Positions 43,755 through 52,829 of a stretch of DNA of 64,000 nucleotides are shown here, piece by piece (position 1 is the stretch's first letter; each line of letters opens with the position of its first letter). The stretch spans positions 27,149-91,148 of the forward strand of contig FR892670.1 of the NCBI GenBank assembly GCA_000433535.1. Direction: 5' to 3'. A program made the translations under genes and the position numbers. The DNA comes from Dorea sp. CAG:317. Lineage in GTDB: Bacteria > Bacillota > Clostridia > Lachnospirales > Lachnospiraceae. The notes beneath the pieces were generated by a model. It was not told where the DNA came from and made no database searches. It saw only the letters and a list, made by a program, of their open reading frames with translations.

Positions 43755-44669
43755 ATGAAAATGAAAAAGTTTATTGCAGTTTTATCTATGGCAGCTATGA
43801 TTGGAACACTGGCAGTCGGATGTGGGAAATCCAATGAAGAAAGTAAGGGAGAAGATGCCAAGGCGGAAGCGGGCAGCGACTGGGATTCTTCTATGGACAT
43901 TACAATCGTATCAAGAGAAGATGGTTCCGGTACAAGAGGCGCGTTCATTGAGCTTTTCGGAGTAGAGGAAAAGCAGGGAGATGAGAAGGTTGATATGACA
44001 ACAGAGGAAGCACAGATTACAAACAGCACTTCTGTTATGTTAACAACCGTTGCAGGCGATGAATATGCGATTGGTTATGTATCTCTCGGTTCTCTGGATG
44101 ACAGTGTGAAGGCTGTGAAGATTGACGGTGCAGAAGCAACAGCAGAGAATATCAAAAATGACTCTTACAAAGTTTCAAGACCATTTAACATTGCAACGAA
44201 GAAAGGGTTAGATAATGAAGTTGCAAAAGATTTCATCAATTTTATTATGAGCAAAGAAGGACAGGAAGTTGTAGCAGAGAATGGTTACATTGGTGATGAC
44301 AGTGCAGCTGCATTCTCCGGAAGCAATCCATCCGGTAAGGTGGTAGTTGGCGGTTCTTCTTCCATCTCTCCGGTTATGGAGAAATTAATTGAAGCGTACA
44401 AAGCGGTAAATGCAAATGCTGAGATTGAACTTCAGACAACAGATTCTACTACAGGTATGACCTCTGCAATTGATGGAAGCTATGATATCGGAATGGCATC
44501 CCGTGAACTGAAAGACGAGGAGGCAGCAGAGCTTGACAGTCAGGTGATCGCAACAGATGGCATTGCTGTCATTGTAAATAAGGCAAATACAACAGATGAG
44601 CTTTCCGGTGATCAGGTAAAAGCAATCTACACAGGTGAGGCTCTCACATGGGATGAGGTCGTAGAGTAA
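43755..44669 (+). CDS. pstS: phosphate-binding lipoprotein PstS with permuted lobes
   Basis: A 304-residue lipoprotein (lipobox LAVGCG) that captures phosphate for PstCAB. The order of motifs is unusual. SREDGSGTRGAF, the phosphate-binding loop that normally sits in the second half, comes first (about residue 54). The normal N-terminal motif GGSSSISPVMEKL comes later (about 199), followed by TTDSTTGMTSA, IGMASRELKDEE, TDGIAVIVN and finally YTGEALTWDEV at the very end, where the canonical protein would continue into SREDGSGTR. It is therefore a circularly permuted PstS. Similar ordering occurs in Lachnospiraceae PstS proteins as I recall them. It leads the complete pst operon. Confidence 0.93.
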   Translation: MKMKKFIAVLSMAAMIGTLAVGCGKSNEESKGEDAKAEAGSDWDSSMDITIVSREDGSGTRGAFIELFGVEEKQGDEKVDMTTEEAQITNSTSVMLTTVAGDEYAIGYVSLGSLDDSVKAVKIDGAEATAENIKNDSYKVSRPFNIATKKGLDNEVAKDFINFIMSKEGQEVVAENGYIGDDSAAAFSGSNPSGKVVVGGSSSISPVMEKLIEAYKAVNANAEIELQTTDSTTGMTSAIDGSYDIGMASRELKDEEAAELDSQVIATDGIAVIVNKANTTDELSGDQVKAIYTGEALTWDEVVE

Positions 44670-44670
44670 T

Positions 44671-45546
44671 ATGAAAAGTAAAGCATGGACGGAAAAATTC
44701 ATGCAGGGAGTGTTCTTCATTGCCGCCTGCGCTTCGGTGCTGGCGGTAGCTCTCATTTGTATCTTTCTTTTTGCAAATGGAATCCCTGCCATGAAGGAGA
44801 TTGGTTTTGGCAACTTCTTAAGTGGGAAGATGTGGAAGCCGAAAAATGAGATATTTGGAATTCTTCCTATGATTGTAGGAAGTTTATATGTAACCGCGGG
44901 AGCCATTATCTTTGGCGTCCCGATAGGAATCTTAACTGCAGTATTTATGGCATATTATTGTCCGAAGAAAATATATAAACCTCTGAAAGCAGCGACAGAA
45001 TTGTTAGCCGGAATTCCATCGGTTGTGTATGGCTTCTTCGGTCTCGTGGTAATTGTACCGCTTATCCGTACGATCGGAAGAGATTTAGGATTCGGCGGAA
45101 ACGGAAGCAGTATTTTGACAGCGTCTCTTCTTCTTGGAATGATGATTCTTCCAACCATTATCGGTCTTACAGAATCTTCCATCCGTGCAGTGCCTCCGCA
45201 TTACTATGAAGGAGCAGTTGCGCTTGGGGCAACGCATGAAAGAGCAATCTTCCGCGTAGTAATTCCGGCAGCAAAATCCGGTGTGATCGCAGCAATAGTT
45301 CTGGGAGTTGGGCGCGCCATTGGAGAGACGATGGCAGTGATCATGGTTGCAGGAAATCAGGCGAGAATGCCTGCAGGAATCTTCCGGGGCGTCCGTACTT
45401 TAACCGCAAATGTTGTCATTGAGATGGGATACGCAACCGGACTTCACCGAGAAGCGTTGATTGCCACGGGCGTTGTATTGTTTGTGTTTATCCTTCTTAT
45501 CAATTTTTGTGTAGCACTGTTAAAGAGGAGGGTCAGCCATGAGTAA
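44671..45546 (+). CDS. pstC: phosphate ABC transporter permease PstC
   Basis: A 291-residue membrane subunit with six helices. Signatures are LAGIPSVVYGFFGLVVIVPL and the EAA-type loop PPHYYEGAVALGATHERAIFR. It starts one base after the pstS stop and overlaps pstA by 8 bp. Confidence 0.95.
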   Translation: MKSKAWTEKFMQGVFFIAACASVLAVALICIFLFANGIPAMKEIGFGNFLSGKMWKPKNEIFGILPMIVGSLYVTAGAIIFGVPIGILTAVFMAYYCPKKIYKPLKAATELLAGIPSVVYGFFGLVVIVPLIRTIGRDLGFGGNGSSILTASLLLGMMILPTIIGLTESSIRAVPPHYYEGAVALGATHERAIFRVVIPAAKSGVIAAIVLGVGRAIGETMAVIMVAGNQARMPAGIFRGVRTLTANVVIEMGYATGLHREALIATGVVLFVFILLINFCVALLKRRVSHE

Positions 45547-46402
45547 CAATCAAGTGACTTTGAGACAAAAACTAAAATCTTATAGGCGCACACCATTTTC
45601 TTTTTTTGTAATGCTTTTGGTGCTTTTGGCAGCAGTGATCACATTTGCGGTATTGTTCTTTCTAATCGCCTATGTGCTGCTTCATGGAGTTCCATATTTA
45701 ACACCATCTTTATTTTCTCTTACTTATACTTCGGAAAATGCATCTTTGATGCCGGCGCTTATTAATACCGTGATCATGGCGCTTTTATCACTGCTGATTG
45801 CAGTTCCGTTGGGAATCTTTTCAGCTATTTTCTTAGTAGAATATGCAGGACGGGGAAATAAATTTGTAGAAGTGATACGGCTTACCACGGAGACCTTGCA
45901 GGGAATTCCTTCTATTGTATATGGATTGTTCGGAATGTTGTTCTTTGTGTCAACCTGCGGATGGGGATTTTCGATTCTGGCAGGAGCATTTACACTGTCG
46001 ATCATGGTACTGCCGCTGATTATGCGCAGTACAGAAGAAGCAATAAAGGCAGTGCCGGACTCTTACAGAGAAGGAAGCTTCGGATTGGGAGCGGGGAAAT
46101 TAAGAACAGTTTTTCGAATTGTTCTTCCGTCTGCCATACCGGGAATCTTAGCGGGTGTGATTCTTGCAGTGGGACGCATCGTCGGTGAGACGGCAGCGCT
46201 TATTTACACGGCGGGAACCTATGCGGATATTCCGAAAAATGTGATGAGCTCCGGAAGAACACTGGCAGTCCATATGTATAATCTGGCAAGCGAAGGTCTC
46301 TATATGGATCAGGCGTACGCCACAGCGGTTATTTTACTTGTCCTTGTAGTCGGAATCAATACTTTATCTGGTTTCCTTGCGAAGAGGTTGACCAGAGCAT
46401 AG
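45539..46402 (+). CDS. pstA: phosphate ABC transporter permease PstA
   Basis: A 287-residue partner permease. It has a basic N-terminus (LRQKLKSYRRTPF), TLQGIPSIVYGLFGMLFF, and the loop VPDSYREGSFGLGAGKLRTVFR. Overlap with pstC gives translational coupling. Confidence 0.95.
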   Translation: MSNNQVTLRQKLKSYRRTPFSFFVMLLVLLAAVITFAVLFFLIAYVLLHGVPYLTPSLFSLTYTSENASLMPALINTVIMALLSLLIAVPLGIFSAIFLVEYAGRGNKFVEVIRLTTETLQGIPSIVYGLFGMLFFVSTCGWGFSILAGAFTLSIMVLPLIMRSTEEAIKAVPDSYREGSFGLGAGKLRTVFRIVLPSAIPGILAGVILAVGRIVGETAALIYTAGTYADIPKNVMSSGRTLAVHMYNLASEGLYMDQAYATAVILLVLVVGINTLSGFLAKRLTRA

Positions 46403-46507
46403 GAAATTCAGCTGCAGGAATATGACAAGTGGCAGATATACACAAGTAGCAGACAGATGGATGTACAGTACAGAGATAGATTATCGCATATAAGAGAGGA
46501 TAAAAAA

Positions 46508-47257
46508 ATGAGCAAGATCAGTATCAAAGACATGAATCTCTATTACGGAGATTTTCATGCATTGAAAAATGTAAATCTTGAGATAGAAGAAAATAAAATT
46601 ACTGCATTTATCGGACCATCCGGCTGTGGAAAATCCACATTATTAAAATCTATCAATCGGATGAATGATCTGGTAGAAGGGTGCAGGATCGAAGGAAATC
46701 TTCGTTTAGATGGAAAAGATATTTTTAAGGACATGGATGTCAATCTGCTCCGCAAAAGAGTAGGAATGGTATTCCAGAAGCCGAATCCATTTCCTATGAG
46801 TATCTACGACAATATTGCATTTGGACCAAGAACTCACGGAATTCATTCCAAGTCAAAACTGGATGATATTGTGGAAAAATCGCTAAGAGATGCGGCAATA
46901 TGGGAAGAATGTAAAGACCGATTGAAAAAGAGCGCGCTTGGAATGTCCGGCGGGCAGCAGCAGAGACTTTGCATTGCCAGAGCTTTGGCAGTACAGCCGG
47001 AAGTGCTTCTGATGGATGAGCCGACTTCAGCGTTGGACCCGATCTCCACCTCTAAGATTGAAGACCTTGCGATGGAACTGAAAAAAGATTATACTATCGT
47101 TATGGTGACACATAATATGCAGCAGGCAGTGAGAGTGTCCGACAATACCGCCTTTTTCCTGTTAGGAGAAGTCATTGAATATAACGATACGGAGAAATTG
47201 TTCTCGATACCGGCAGATAAACGGACAGAAGACTATATTACAGGGAGGTTTGGTTAA
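46508..47257 (+). CDS. pstB: phosphate ABC transporter ATP-binding protein PstB
   Basis: A 249-residue ATPase starting at the ATG at 46508 after GAGAGGAT. Motifs are [21 protein letters not shown] (the PstB-type Q-loop), [24 protein letters not shown] and VTHNMQQA. The DNLxEGxRIEG-like segment [11 protein letters not shown] is PstB-specific. Confidence 0.97.
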   Translation: MSKISIKDMNLYYGDFHALKNVNLEIEENKITAFIGPSGCGKSTLLKSINRMNDLVEGCRIEGNLRLDGKDIFKDMDVNLLRKRVGMVFQKPNPFPMSIYDNIAFGPRTHGIHSKSKLDDIVEKSLRDAAIWEECKDRLKKSALGMSGGQQQRLCIARALAVQPEVLLMDEPTSALDPISTSKIEDLAMELKKDYTIVMVTHNMQQAVRVSDNTAFFLLGEVIEYNDTEKLFSIPADKRTEDYITGRFG

Positions 47258-47260
47258 ACT

Positions 47261-47914
47261 ATGCGTAATAAATTTGATATGCAGTTGGATTATCTCAATG
47301 AGCAGTTGATCCACATGGGAGAATTATGTGAGATTGCCATTAATCGTGCAACCGAAGCGCTTCAACACGGAAGTATGGAAGAGGCAAAAGAAGTAATCAG
47401 CGCCGATGAAGAAATCGATCAGATGGAAAAGGATATCGAGCGTCTGTGTCTGAAGCTCCTTCTTCAGCAACAACCGGTAGCCAGAGATCTTAGGCAGATT
47501 TCGGCGGCACTTAAAATGATTACAGATATGGAACGAATCGGTGATCAAGCATCTGACATTGCGGAGATCATCATTTCCGAGAAGAAATCCGAAGGAGCAG
47601 AGATTCCGAAGATTGGGAAAATGTCAGAGGCAGTGGCAAAAATGGTGAGGGACAGTGTGACTGCTTATGTTAAGAAGGATCTGGAACTTTCCAGAAATGT
47701 AATGGAGGCGGATGATGCAGTAGATGAGCTCTTCGAGGAAAATAAAAGAGATCTTATTGCATTTATCGCACAGAATAAAGGGGATGCCGGAAGAGAGACG
47801 ATTGATCTTATTATGGTTGCAAAGTATCTGGAACGAATCGGCGATCATGCAACCAATATCGCAGAATGGGTGGAGTTCTCGATTACCGGAATTCACAAAG
47901 AGAGTCAAGTATAG
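47261..47914 (+). CDS. phoU: phosphate-signalling regulator PhoU
   Basis: A 217-residue protein of two three-helix PhoU repeats. Each repeat carries a metal-binding motif: MITDMERIGDQASDIAE in the first and VAKYLERIGDHATNIAEW in the second. It links PstB status to PhoR activity and dampens phosphate uptake. It starts 3 bp after pstB. Confidence 0.96.
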   Translation: MRNKFDMQLDYLNEQLIHMGELCEIAINRATEALQHGSMEEAKEVISADEEIDQMEKDIERLCLKLLLQQQPVARDLRQISAALKMITDMERIGDQASDIAEIIISEKKSEGAEIPKIGKMSEAVAKMVRDSVTAYVKKDLELSRNVMEADDAVDELFEENKRDLIAFIAQNKGDAGRETIDLIMVAKYLERIGDHATNIAEWVEFSITGIHKESQV

Positions 47915-47950
47915 GCAATCACATGCCGAAAAAAATGTAAGGAGAGACTT

Positions 47951-48625
47951 ATGATATTTTGTGTAGAAGATGACAGCAACATTCGAGAATTAGTCGTATA
48001 TACGCTTGAAACAACGGGATTTAAAGCAAGAGGCTTTGAGGACGGGAGAAGTTTTTTAGAAGCACTGGCACTGGAGACACCGGAGCTTGTACTGATGGAT
48101 ATTATGCTGCCGGGAGAAGACGGTTTATCGCTGCTGAAAAAATTAAAAAATTCAGCAAAAACAAGAGAGATTCCTGTAATCATGGTGACAGCCAAAGGCG
48201 CGGAATACGATAAAGTGAAAGGGCTGGATCTGGGAGCGGATGATTATGTGGCGAAGCCATTTGGCATGATGGAACTGGTGTCCCGGATCAAAGCGGTGCT
48301 TCGGAGAACGTCAAAAAGCGGACAGGAGACACAGGATATCATGAAAGCCGGCGAGCTGGAGCTTGATACGAAGAAGCATGAAGTGACCGCGGCAGGAGAA
48401 GTGGTAAATCTTACGCTTAAGGAATATGAGCTGTTAAAGCGTCTGATGAAGAATCCGAATATCGTTATGACAAGAGATTGTCTGCTGGAAGATATTTGGG
48501 GATACGATTTTGACGGAGAGACAAGAACAGTAGATGTGCATGTGCGTACCCTCCGGCAGAAGCTTGGAACTTGCGGAGAGAGGATCGAGACTGTCCGGGG
48601 CGTTGGTTATCGGATGAGAGAATAG
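47951..48625 (+). CDS. phoB: OmpR-family response regulator PhoB/PhoP
   Basis: A 224-residue response regulator. The receiver has acidic residues Asp7 and Asp8, phospho-acceptor Asp50 in VLMDIMLPG, and Lys in DDYVAKPFG. The C-terminal winged helix includes LTLKEYELLKRLM and DVHVRTLRQKLG. It lies between phoU and a cognate kinase and is expected to control the pst operon, whose upstream region has PhoP-box-like hexamers. Confidence 0.95.
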   Translation: MIFCVEDDSNIRELVVYTLETTGFKARGFEDGRSFLEALALETPELVLMDIMLPGEDGLSLLKKLKNSAKTREIPVIMVTAKGAEYDKVKGLDLGADDYVAKPFGMMELVSRIKAVLRRTSKSGQETQDIMKAGELELDTKKHEVTAAGEVVNLTLKEYELLKRLMKNPNIVMTRDCLLEDIWGYDFDGETRTVDVHVRTLRQKLGTCGERIETVRGVGYRMRE

Positions 48626-48634
48626 GAGCATGCT

Positions 48635-49951
48635 ATGAAACTTAAGAAAAAAATACAAAACAGTATGATTCTTGTCGTATTGACCTCTCTGATTTTGACA
48701 TATGGAACAATGATCTTCGTTGTCTATTATCAGACGATGGAGATTTTAAAGAATGAGATTCAGCAGGAGGCAGATTACATCGAAGCAGCAGTGTGTATTT
48801 CGGGGGTATCTTATCTGGAAGATATGGATGCAGTTCGCGAAAATACGAGAGTGACACTGATCGACGCGTCCGGTGAGGTGCTCTATGATTCCGGCAAACA
48901 GGAAGAGCATCTGGAAAATCATCTGGATCGGCCGGAGATACAAGAAGCGCTGAAAAGCGGAAGCGGTCAGGATGTCCGCCGGTCGGAGACACTGGATCAG
49001 GATATGTTTTATTATGCAGTAAGGCTGGATAACGGCACAGTGCTCCGTGTATCAAAAAATATGGAAACTGTGTTCAGTACAGCGATGAGCATTCTTCCGA
49101 TGATGGGAGTGGTTGCATGCTGTATGGTGATATTTGCCTTGCTTCTTGCAAAATGGCAGACTGCCAAATTAATTTACCCGATCAATCATTTGAATCTTGC
49201 AGAACCGATGGAAAATGATATGTATGAGGAATTGACGCCATTATTACAGAGTATAGATAAACAGAATCGCGAAAAGGATGCTGTCGCAAATATGCGAAAG
49301 GAATTTTCGGCGAATGTCTCGCATGAATTAAAGACGCCGCTCACTTCGATTTCGGGGTATGCAGAGATTATGAAAGACGGTCTGGTGCGTCCCGAAGATA
49401 TGAAGACCTTTTCTGAGCGCATTTATAATGAAGCCAGCCGCCTGATCACGCTTGTGGAAGATATTATGAAGCTTTCCAAACTGGATGAGGGTGCAGTGGA
49501 ATTAGAAAAGGAAGAAGTAGATTTCTATATGCTTACGCGGGAAATCTGCAGCAGACTTGCGCCGCAGGCAGAAAAAAGGAATGTTCGCGTGGAAGTGACT
49601 GGCGAGCCTGTGCATTACCTTGGCGTCCGCCAGGTGTTGGATGAGATGTTATATAATATGATTGAAAATGCCATCAAATATAACAAAGAAGGCGGACTGG
49701 TCAGTGTCTGGGTAGGAAATACACTTCAGGGAATCAAGATCATTGTCCGAGATACCGGAATTGGGATACCGAAAGAAGAACAGGAACGGATATTTGAACG
49801 CTTTTATCGAGTAGATAAGAGCCATTCAAAAGCTACCGGAGGTACAGGACTGGGGCTGTCCATCGTAAAACACGGTGCTCTCATGCATGGAGCTAAGATT
49901 GATGTTGACAGTGAAGTAAATAAAGGAACAAAAATGGAGCTTATATTTTAA
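48635..49951 (+). CDS. phoR: phosphate sensor histidine kinase PhoR
   Basis: A 438-residue membrane kinase. TM1 is about 11-31 and TM2 about 150-172, flanking a 120-residue outer sensor domain. The dimerisation domain has phospho-acceptor His230 in VSHELKTPLTS; the ATPase has N box NMIENAIKYN, G1 DTGIGIPKEE, F box FERFYRVDKSHS and G2 GGTGLGLSIV. No PAS domain is evident. It begins 9 bp after phoB. Its last codons overlap the convergent TetR gene by 11 bp and lie in a hairpin. Confidence 0.94.
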   Translation: MKLKKKIQNSMILVVLTSLILTYGTMIFVVYYQTMEILKNEIQQEADYIEAAVCISGVSYLEDMDAVRENTRVTLIDASGEVLYDSGKQEEHLENHLDRPEIQEALKSGSGQDVRRSETLDQDMFYYAVRLDNGTVLRVSKNMETVFSTAMSILPMMGVVACCMVIFALLLAKWQTAKLIYPINHLNLAEPMENDMYEELTPLLQSIDKQNREKDAVANMRKEFSANVSHELKTPLTSISGYAEIMKDGLVRPEDMKTFSERIYNEASRLITLVEDIMKLSKLDEGAVELEKEEVDFYMLTREICSRLAPQAEKRNVRVEVTGEPVHYLGVRQVLDEMLYNMIENAIKYNKEGGLVSVWVGNTLQGIKIIVRDTGIGIPKEEQERIFERFYRVDKSHSKATGGTGLGLSIVKHGALMHGAKIDVDSEVNKGTKMELIF

Positions 49952-49962
49952 GCTCCATTTTT
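49930..49962. terminator. bidirectional terminator inside two convergent coding ends
   Basis: A 13-bp stem (49930-49942 with 49950-49962) with a 7-nt loop, A-rich on the left and T-rich on the right, so it works in both directions. It contains the stop codons of phoR (plus) and the TetR gene (minus). Confidence 0.85.
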
Positions 49963-50561
49963 GCGTCTGCCCGATGGCTTTTTATAATTAAGCGTACGGT
50001 CCGATAGAGGAATGGCTTGTAATCATCAATAGGAATCGGCTCTTCATACATCATCGAGTTATAGCCGGCAGAGCCTGCTAATTCCACGATTGTAAAAAGC
50101 ATTACGTCCACATCTTTGTATTCATAGTCATCTGCGGCAACCAGTTCCAGAAAGTGATTATAGATTTCCCGGTCTGAATTTTCTCCGGTCAGCAGTGCAG
50201 AACGAAGCGCGCCCATGACTAAATTTTTGGAAATGAAGGTTAAAAGCGCACGGTCATCTTTGAGATGGTTGATCAAATGGTCAATGAGAAAGATCATCTG
50301 ATCTTCCAGTCCGTGAATCTGCTTCTTTTCAAGTGCGGCTCCGGCAGCGTCAAAGAGCTCCTGCGTTTTATGAACGACCAGTTTATTTTTAATATCATAT
50401 TTATTTGTAAAATACAAATAGAAAGTGCCCTTCGCAACTTCGGCTTTTTCTACAATATCAGAAATCGTGGTAGATGTGATTCCTTTGGTTGTAAAAAGCT
50501 CATATGCTGTATTAAACAGAGCTTCTTTCTTTTTTCTTTTGTTTTCATCAATTTTTCCCAT
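49941..50561 (-). CDS. TetR/AcrR-family transcriptional regulator
   Basis: A 206-residue repressor. The helix-turn-helix is ITSTTISDIVEKAEVAKGTFYLYF (about 28-51), and the C-terminal 130 residues form the ligand-binding helical domain. It is divergent from the MMPL transporter; three copies of TGACTnnnGGTCA fill the 173-bp gap between them. It most likely represses the transporter operon and perhaps itself. Its 3' end overlaps phoR and both proteins end with a KMEL-type tail because of the shared palindrome. Confidence 0.93.
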   Translation of the reverse strand: MGKIDENKRKKKEALFNTAYELFTTKGITSTTISDIVEKAEVAKGTFYLYFTNKYDIKNKLVVHKTQELFDAAGAALEKKQIHGLEDQMIFLIDHLINHLKDDRALLTFISKNLVMGALRSALLTGENSDREIYNHFLELVAADDYEYKDVDVMLFTIVELAGSAGYNSMMYEEPIPIDDYKPFLYRTVRLIIKSHRADAKMELKI

Positions 50562-50633
50562 GATTTTCCCACACTCCTTATCTCTATTATAAGCAGAGCT
50601 TTCTTAATTTTGCAATAGAAAAAAGAAGAAAAA

Positions 50634-50646
50634 TGACTTTTGGTCA
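50634..50646. promoter_or_regulatory. TetR operator copy 1
   Basis: TGACTTTTGGTCA, inverted half-sites TGAC/GTCA, closest to the TetR start. It starts 22 bp before copy 2. Confidence 0.75.
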
Positions 50647-50654
50647 AAAATATA

Positions 50655-50684
50655 TTGACTAAAGGTCATTTTCTGTGTTATAGT
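50655..50684 (+). promoter_or_regulatory. promoter of the MMPL operon overlapping TetR operator copy 2
   Basis: TTGACT (50655-50660), 18-bp spacer, TATAGT (50679-50684). Operator TGACTAAAGGTCA (50656-50668) covers the -35, so a bound repressor would block polymerase. Confidence 0.75.
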
Positions 50685-50699
50685 GCATACAGTAATAAA

Positions 50700-50712
50700 T
50701 GACTAACGGTCA
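50700..50712. promoter_or_regulatory. TetR operator copy 3
   Basis: TGACTAACGGTCA, starting 44 bp after copy 2 and lying downstream of the transcription start, before the MMPL ribosome site. Confidence 0.75.
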
Positions 50713-50734
50713 TAAAAGAGAAGGGGCTATGATT

Positions 50735-52816
50735 ATGGTTAAGTTTGGAAAGCAAGTGGTAAAACACCGGGTAGCGATACTGATTGCCAGTATCCTGCTT
50801 TTGATTCCATCTGTGTTTGGGTATTTCCATACCAGAGTGAATTATGATGTTCTGACTTATCTGCCGAAGGATATAGAAACGATGCAGGGGCAGGACATTA
50901 TGCTGGAAGATTTTGACATAGGTGCATTCTCCATGTTTATGGTGGATGGCATGGAGGATAAAGATGTTGCAGCATTAAAAAGTAAGATTGAGCAAGTAGA
51001 TCATGTGAAAAATGTACTTTGGTATGACTCTATCGCAGATATTTCTGTACCGAAGAGTATGCTTCCAAAAGATATCTATGAAGTGTTTAATTCGGACAAA
51101 GGAACTATGATGGCGATTTTCTTTGACGATACAACTTCTGCGGATGAGACGCTGGACGCGGTCAAAGAGATTCGGCATATTTCCGGGAAGCAATGTTTCT
51201 TAAGCGGAATGTCCACAGTCGTAGAAGATACGAAGGAACTGTCTGAAAAGGAGACGCCCATCTATGTGTTGATCGCGGTACTGTTATCTACACTGGTTTT
51301 AGCAGTGACAATGGAGTCTGCATTTGTGCCGATTTTATTTTTGTTCAGTATCGGAATGGCAATCGTCTACAATTTGGGAAGCAATATCTTCCTTGGCGAG
51401 ATCTCTTATGTGACGAAGGCGCTTTCAGCGGTACTTCAGCTTGGAGTGACCATGGACTACTCGATTTTCCTGATGCACAGCTATCAGGAACAGCAGGTGC
51501 GATATGACGGAGATAAGAAGCGCGCCATGGCGCATGCCATCTCTCAGACATTTTCTTCGGTTGTAGGAAGTTCCATCACAACCGTTGCCGGATTTATCGC
51601 CTTGTGCTTTATGAGCTTTACACTGGGTAAAGATATCGGTATTGTCATGGCGAAAGGAGTTATCTTCGGTGTGATCGCCTGTGTGACGATTCTGCCATCT
51701 ATGATCCTGTGCTGTGATAAATGGATTGAAAAGACAAAGCACAAACCGCTGCTTCCGGATATCGGAAGAATCTCTGATAAAGTGACAAAGAAATACGGAT
51801 GGTATGTTGCCATTTTCCTGATTCTTATGGTTCCGGCAATTTATGGAAACAGTCATGTGGATGTATATTACAATCTGGATGCAACACTTCCGAAGGAGCT
51901 GCCGAGTATTATTGCAAATGAAAAACTGAAAGATGATTATGATATGAACACAACACACATGCTTTTAGTAGATCGATCACTTTCGGCAAAAGATACAGGC
52001 GAGATGCTCAAGAAGATTGAAGAGGTTGACGGAGTGAAGTGGGCGCTTGGTCTTGATAAATTGGTTGGCCCGGGTGTCCCGAAAAGTATGATTCCGGATT
52101 CTGTTACGGAGATGCTTCAAAGCGACCAGTATCAAATGATCCTGATCAACTCGACTTATAAAGTAGCGTCAGATAAGGTTAACCGTCAGGTGGGTGAAAT
52201 TAATAAGATTTTAGACCGGTATGATAAGGGCGCCATGTTGGTAGGCGAGGCTCCGCTTACAAAAGACCTGATCAATATTACGGATAAAGACTTTAAGACA
52301 GTCAGTGCAGTATCTATCGGAATCATTTTCCTTATTATACTGATTCTCTTTAAGTCACCGACGATACCGATCATTCTGGTAGGTGTGATTGAGTTTGCCA
52401 TTTTTGTAAATATGGGAATTCCATATTATACAGGGTCAACACTTCCGTTTGTAGCATCTATCGTTATCGGAACGATTCAGCTTGGAGCGACGGTTGACTA
52501 TGCGATCTTGATGACAACGAGATATAAACGGGAGAGAAATCATGGAGCCGGAAAATATGATGCAATTACGACAGCGCACAAAGCGTCGGCACAGTCAATC
52601 ATTGTCAGTGCATTCAGTTTCTTCGGAGCGACTATTGGTGTCGGACTTTATTCTGACATTGATATGATCAGTTCTTTATGTATCTTGATGGCACGAGGCG
52701 CATTGATCAGTATGCTTGTAGTTGTATTTATTCTTCCATCGATGTTTATGATCTTTGATAAAGTAATTGTAAAAACAAGTAAAAATTTCCTGCCACAGAA
52801 GGCAGAAGTAAAATAG
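50735..52816 (+). CDS. MMPL-family RND transporter
   Basis: A 693-residue membrane transporter with two halves, each with an outer domain and a bundle of helices. I chose the ATG at 50735 (MVKFGKQVVKHR), 8 nt after AAGGGG; ATG 50729 is too close. The transmembrane proton-relay motifs are GVTMDYSIFL in the first half and GATVDYAILM in the second, each with the Asp-Tyr pair of MMPL proteins. Such proteins export lipids or hydrophobic compounds. It is directly followed (13 bp) by an exported heptad-repeat protein and is controlled by the divergent TetR. The cargo is unknown. Confidence 0.93.
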   Translation: MVKFGKQVVKHRVAILIASILLLIPSVFGYFHTRVNYDVLTYLPKDIETMQGQDIMLEDFDIGAFSMFMVDGMEDKDVAALKSKIEQVDHVKNVLWYDSIADISVPKSMLPKDIYEVFNSDKGTMMAIFFDDTTSADETLDAVKEIRHISGKQCFLSGMSTVVEDTKELSEKETPIYVLIAVLLSTLVLAVTMESAFVPILFLFSIGMAIVYNLGSNIFLGEISYVTKALSAVLQLGVTMDYSIFLMHSYQEQQVRYDGDKKRAMAHAISQTFSSVVGSSITTVAGFIALCFMSFTLGKDIGIVMAKGVIFGVIACVTILPSMILCCDKWIEKTKHKPLLPDIGRISDKVTKKYGWYVAIFLILMVPAIYGNSHVDVYYNLDATLPKELPSIIANEKLKDDYDMNTTHMLLVDRSLSAKDTGEMLKKIEEVDGVKWALGLDKLVGPGVPKSMIPDSVTEMLQSDQYQMILINSTYKVASDKVNRQVGEINKILDRYDKGAMLVGEAPLTKDLINITDKDFKTVSAVSIGIIFLIILILFKSPTIPIILVGVIEFAIFVNMGIPYYTGSTLPFVASIVIGTIQLGATVDYAILMTTRYKRERNHGAGKYDAITTAHKASAQSIIVSAFSFFGATIGVGLYSDIDMISSLCILMARGALISMLVVVFILPSMFMIFDKVIVKTSKNFLPQKAEVK

Positions 52817-52829
52817 GAGGCGTCATATC

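Noticed and set aside
51425..51958. 177-codon minus-strand frame in the MMPL gene
   Set aside because: Its codons mirror hydrophobic helices on the other strand; no ribosome site or neighbours support it.
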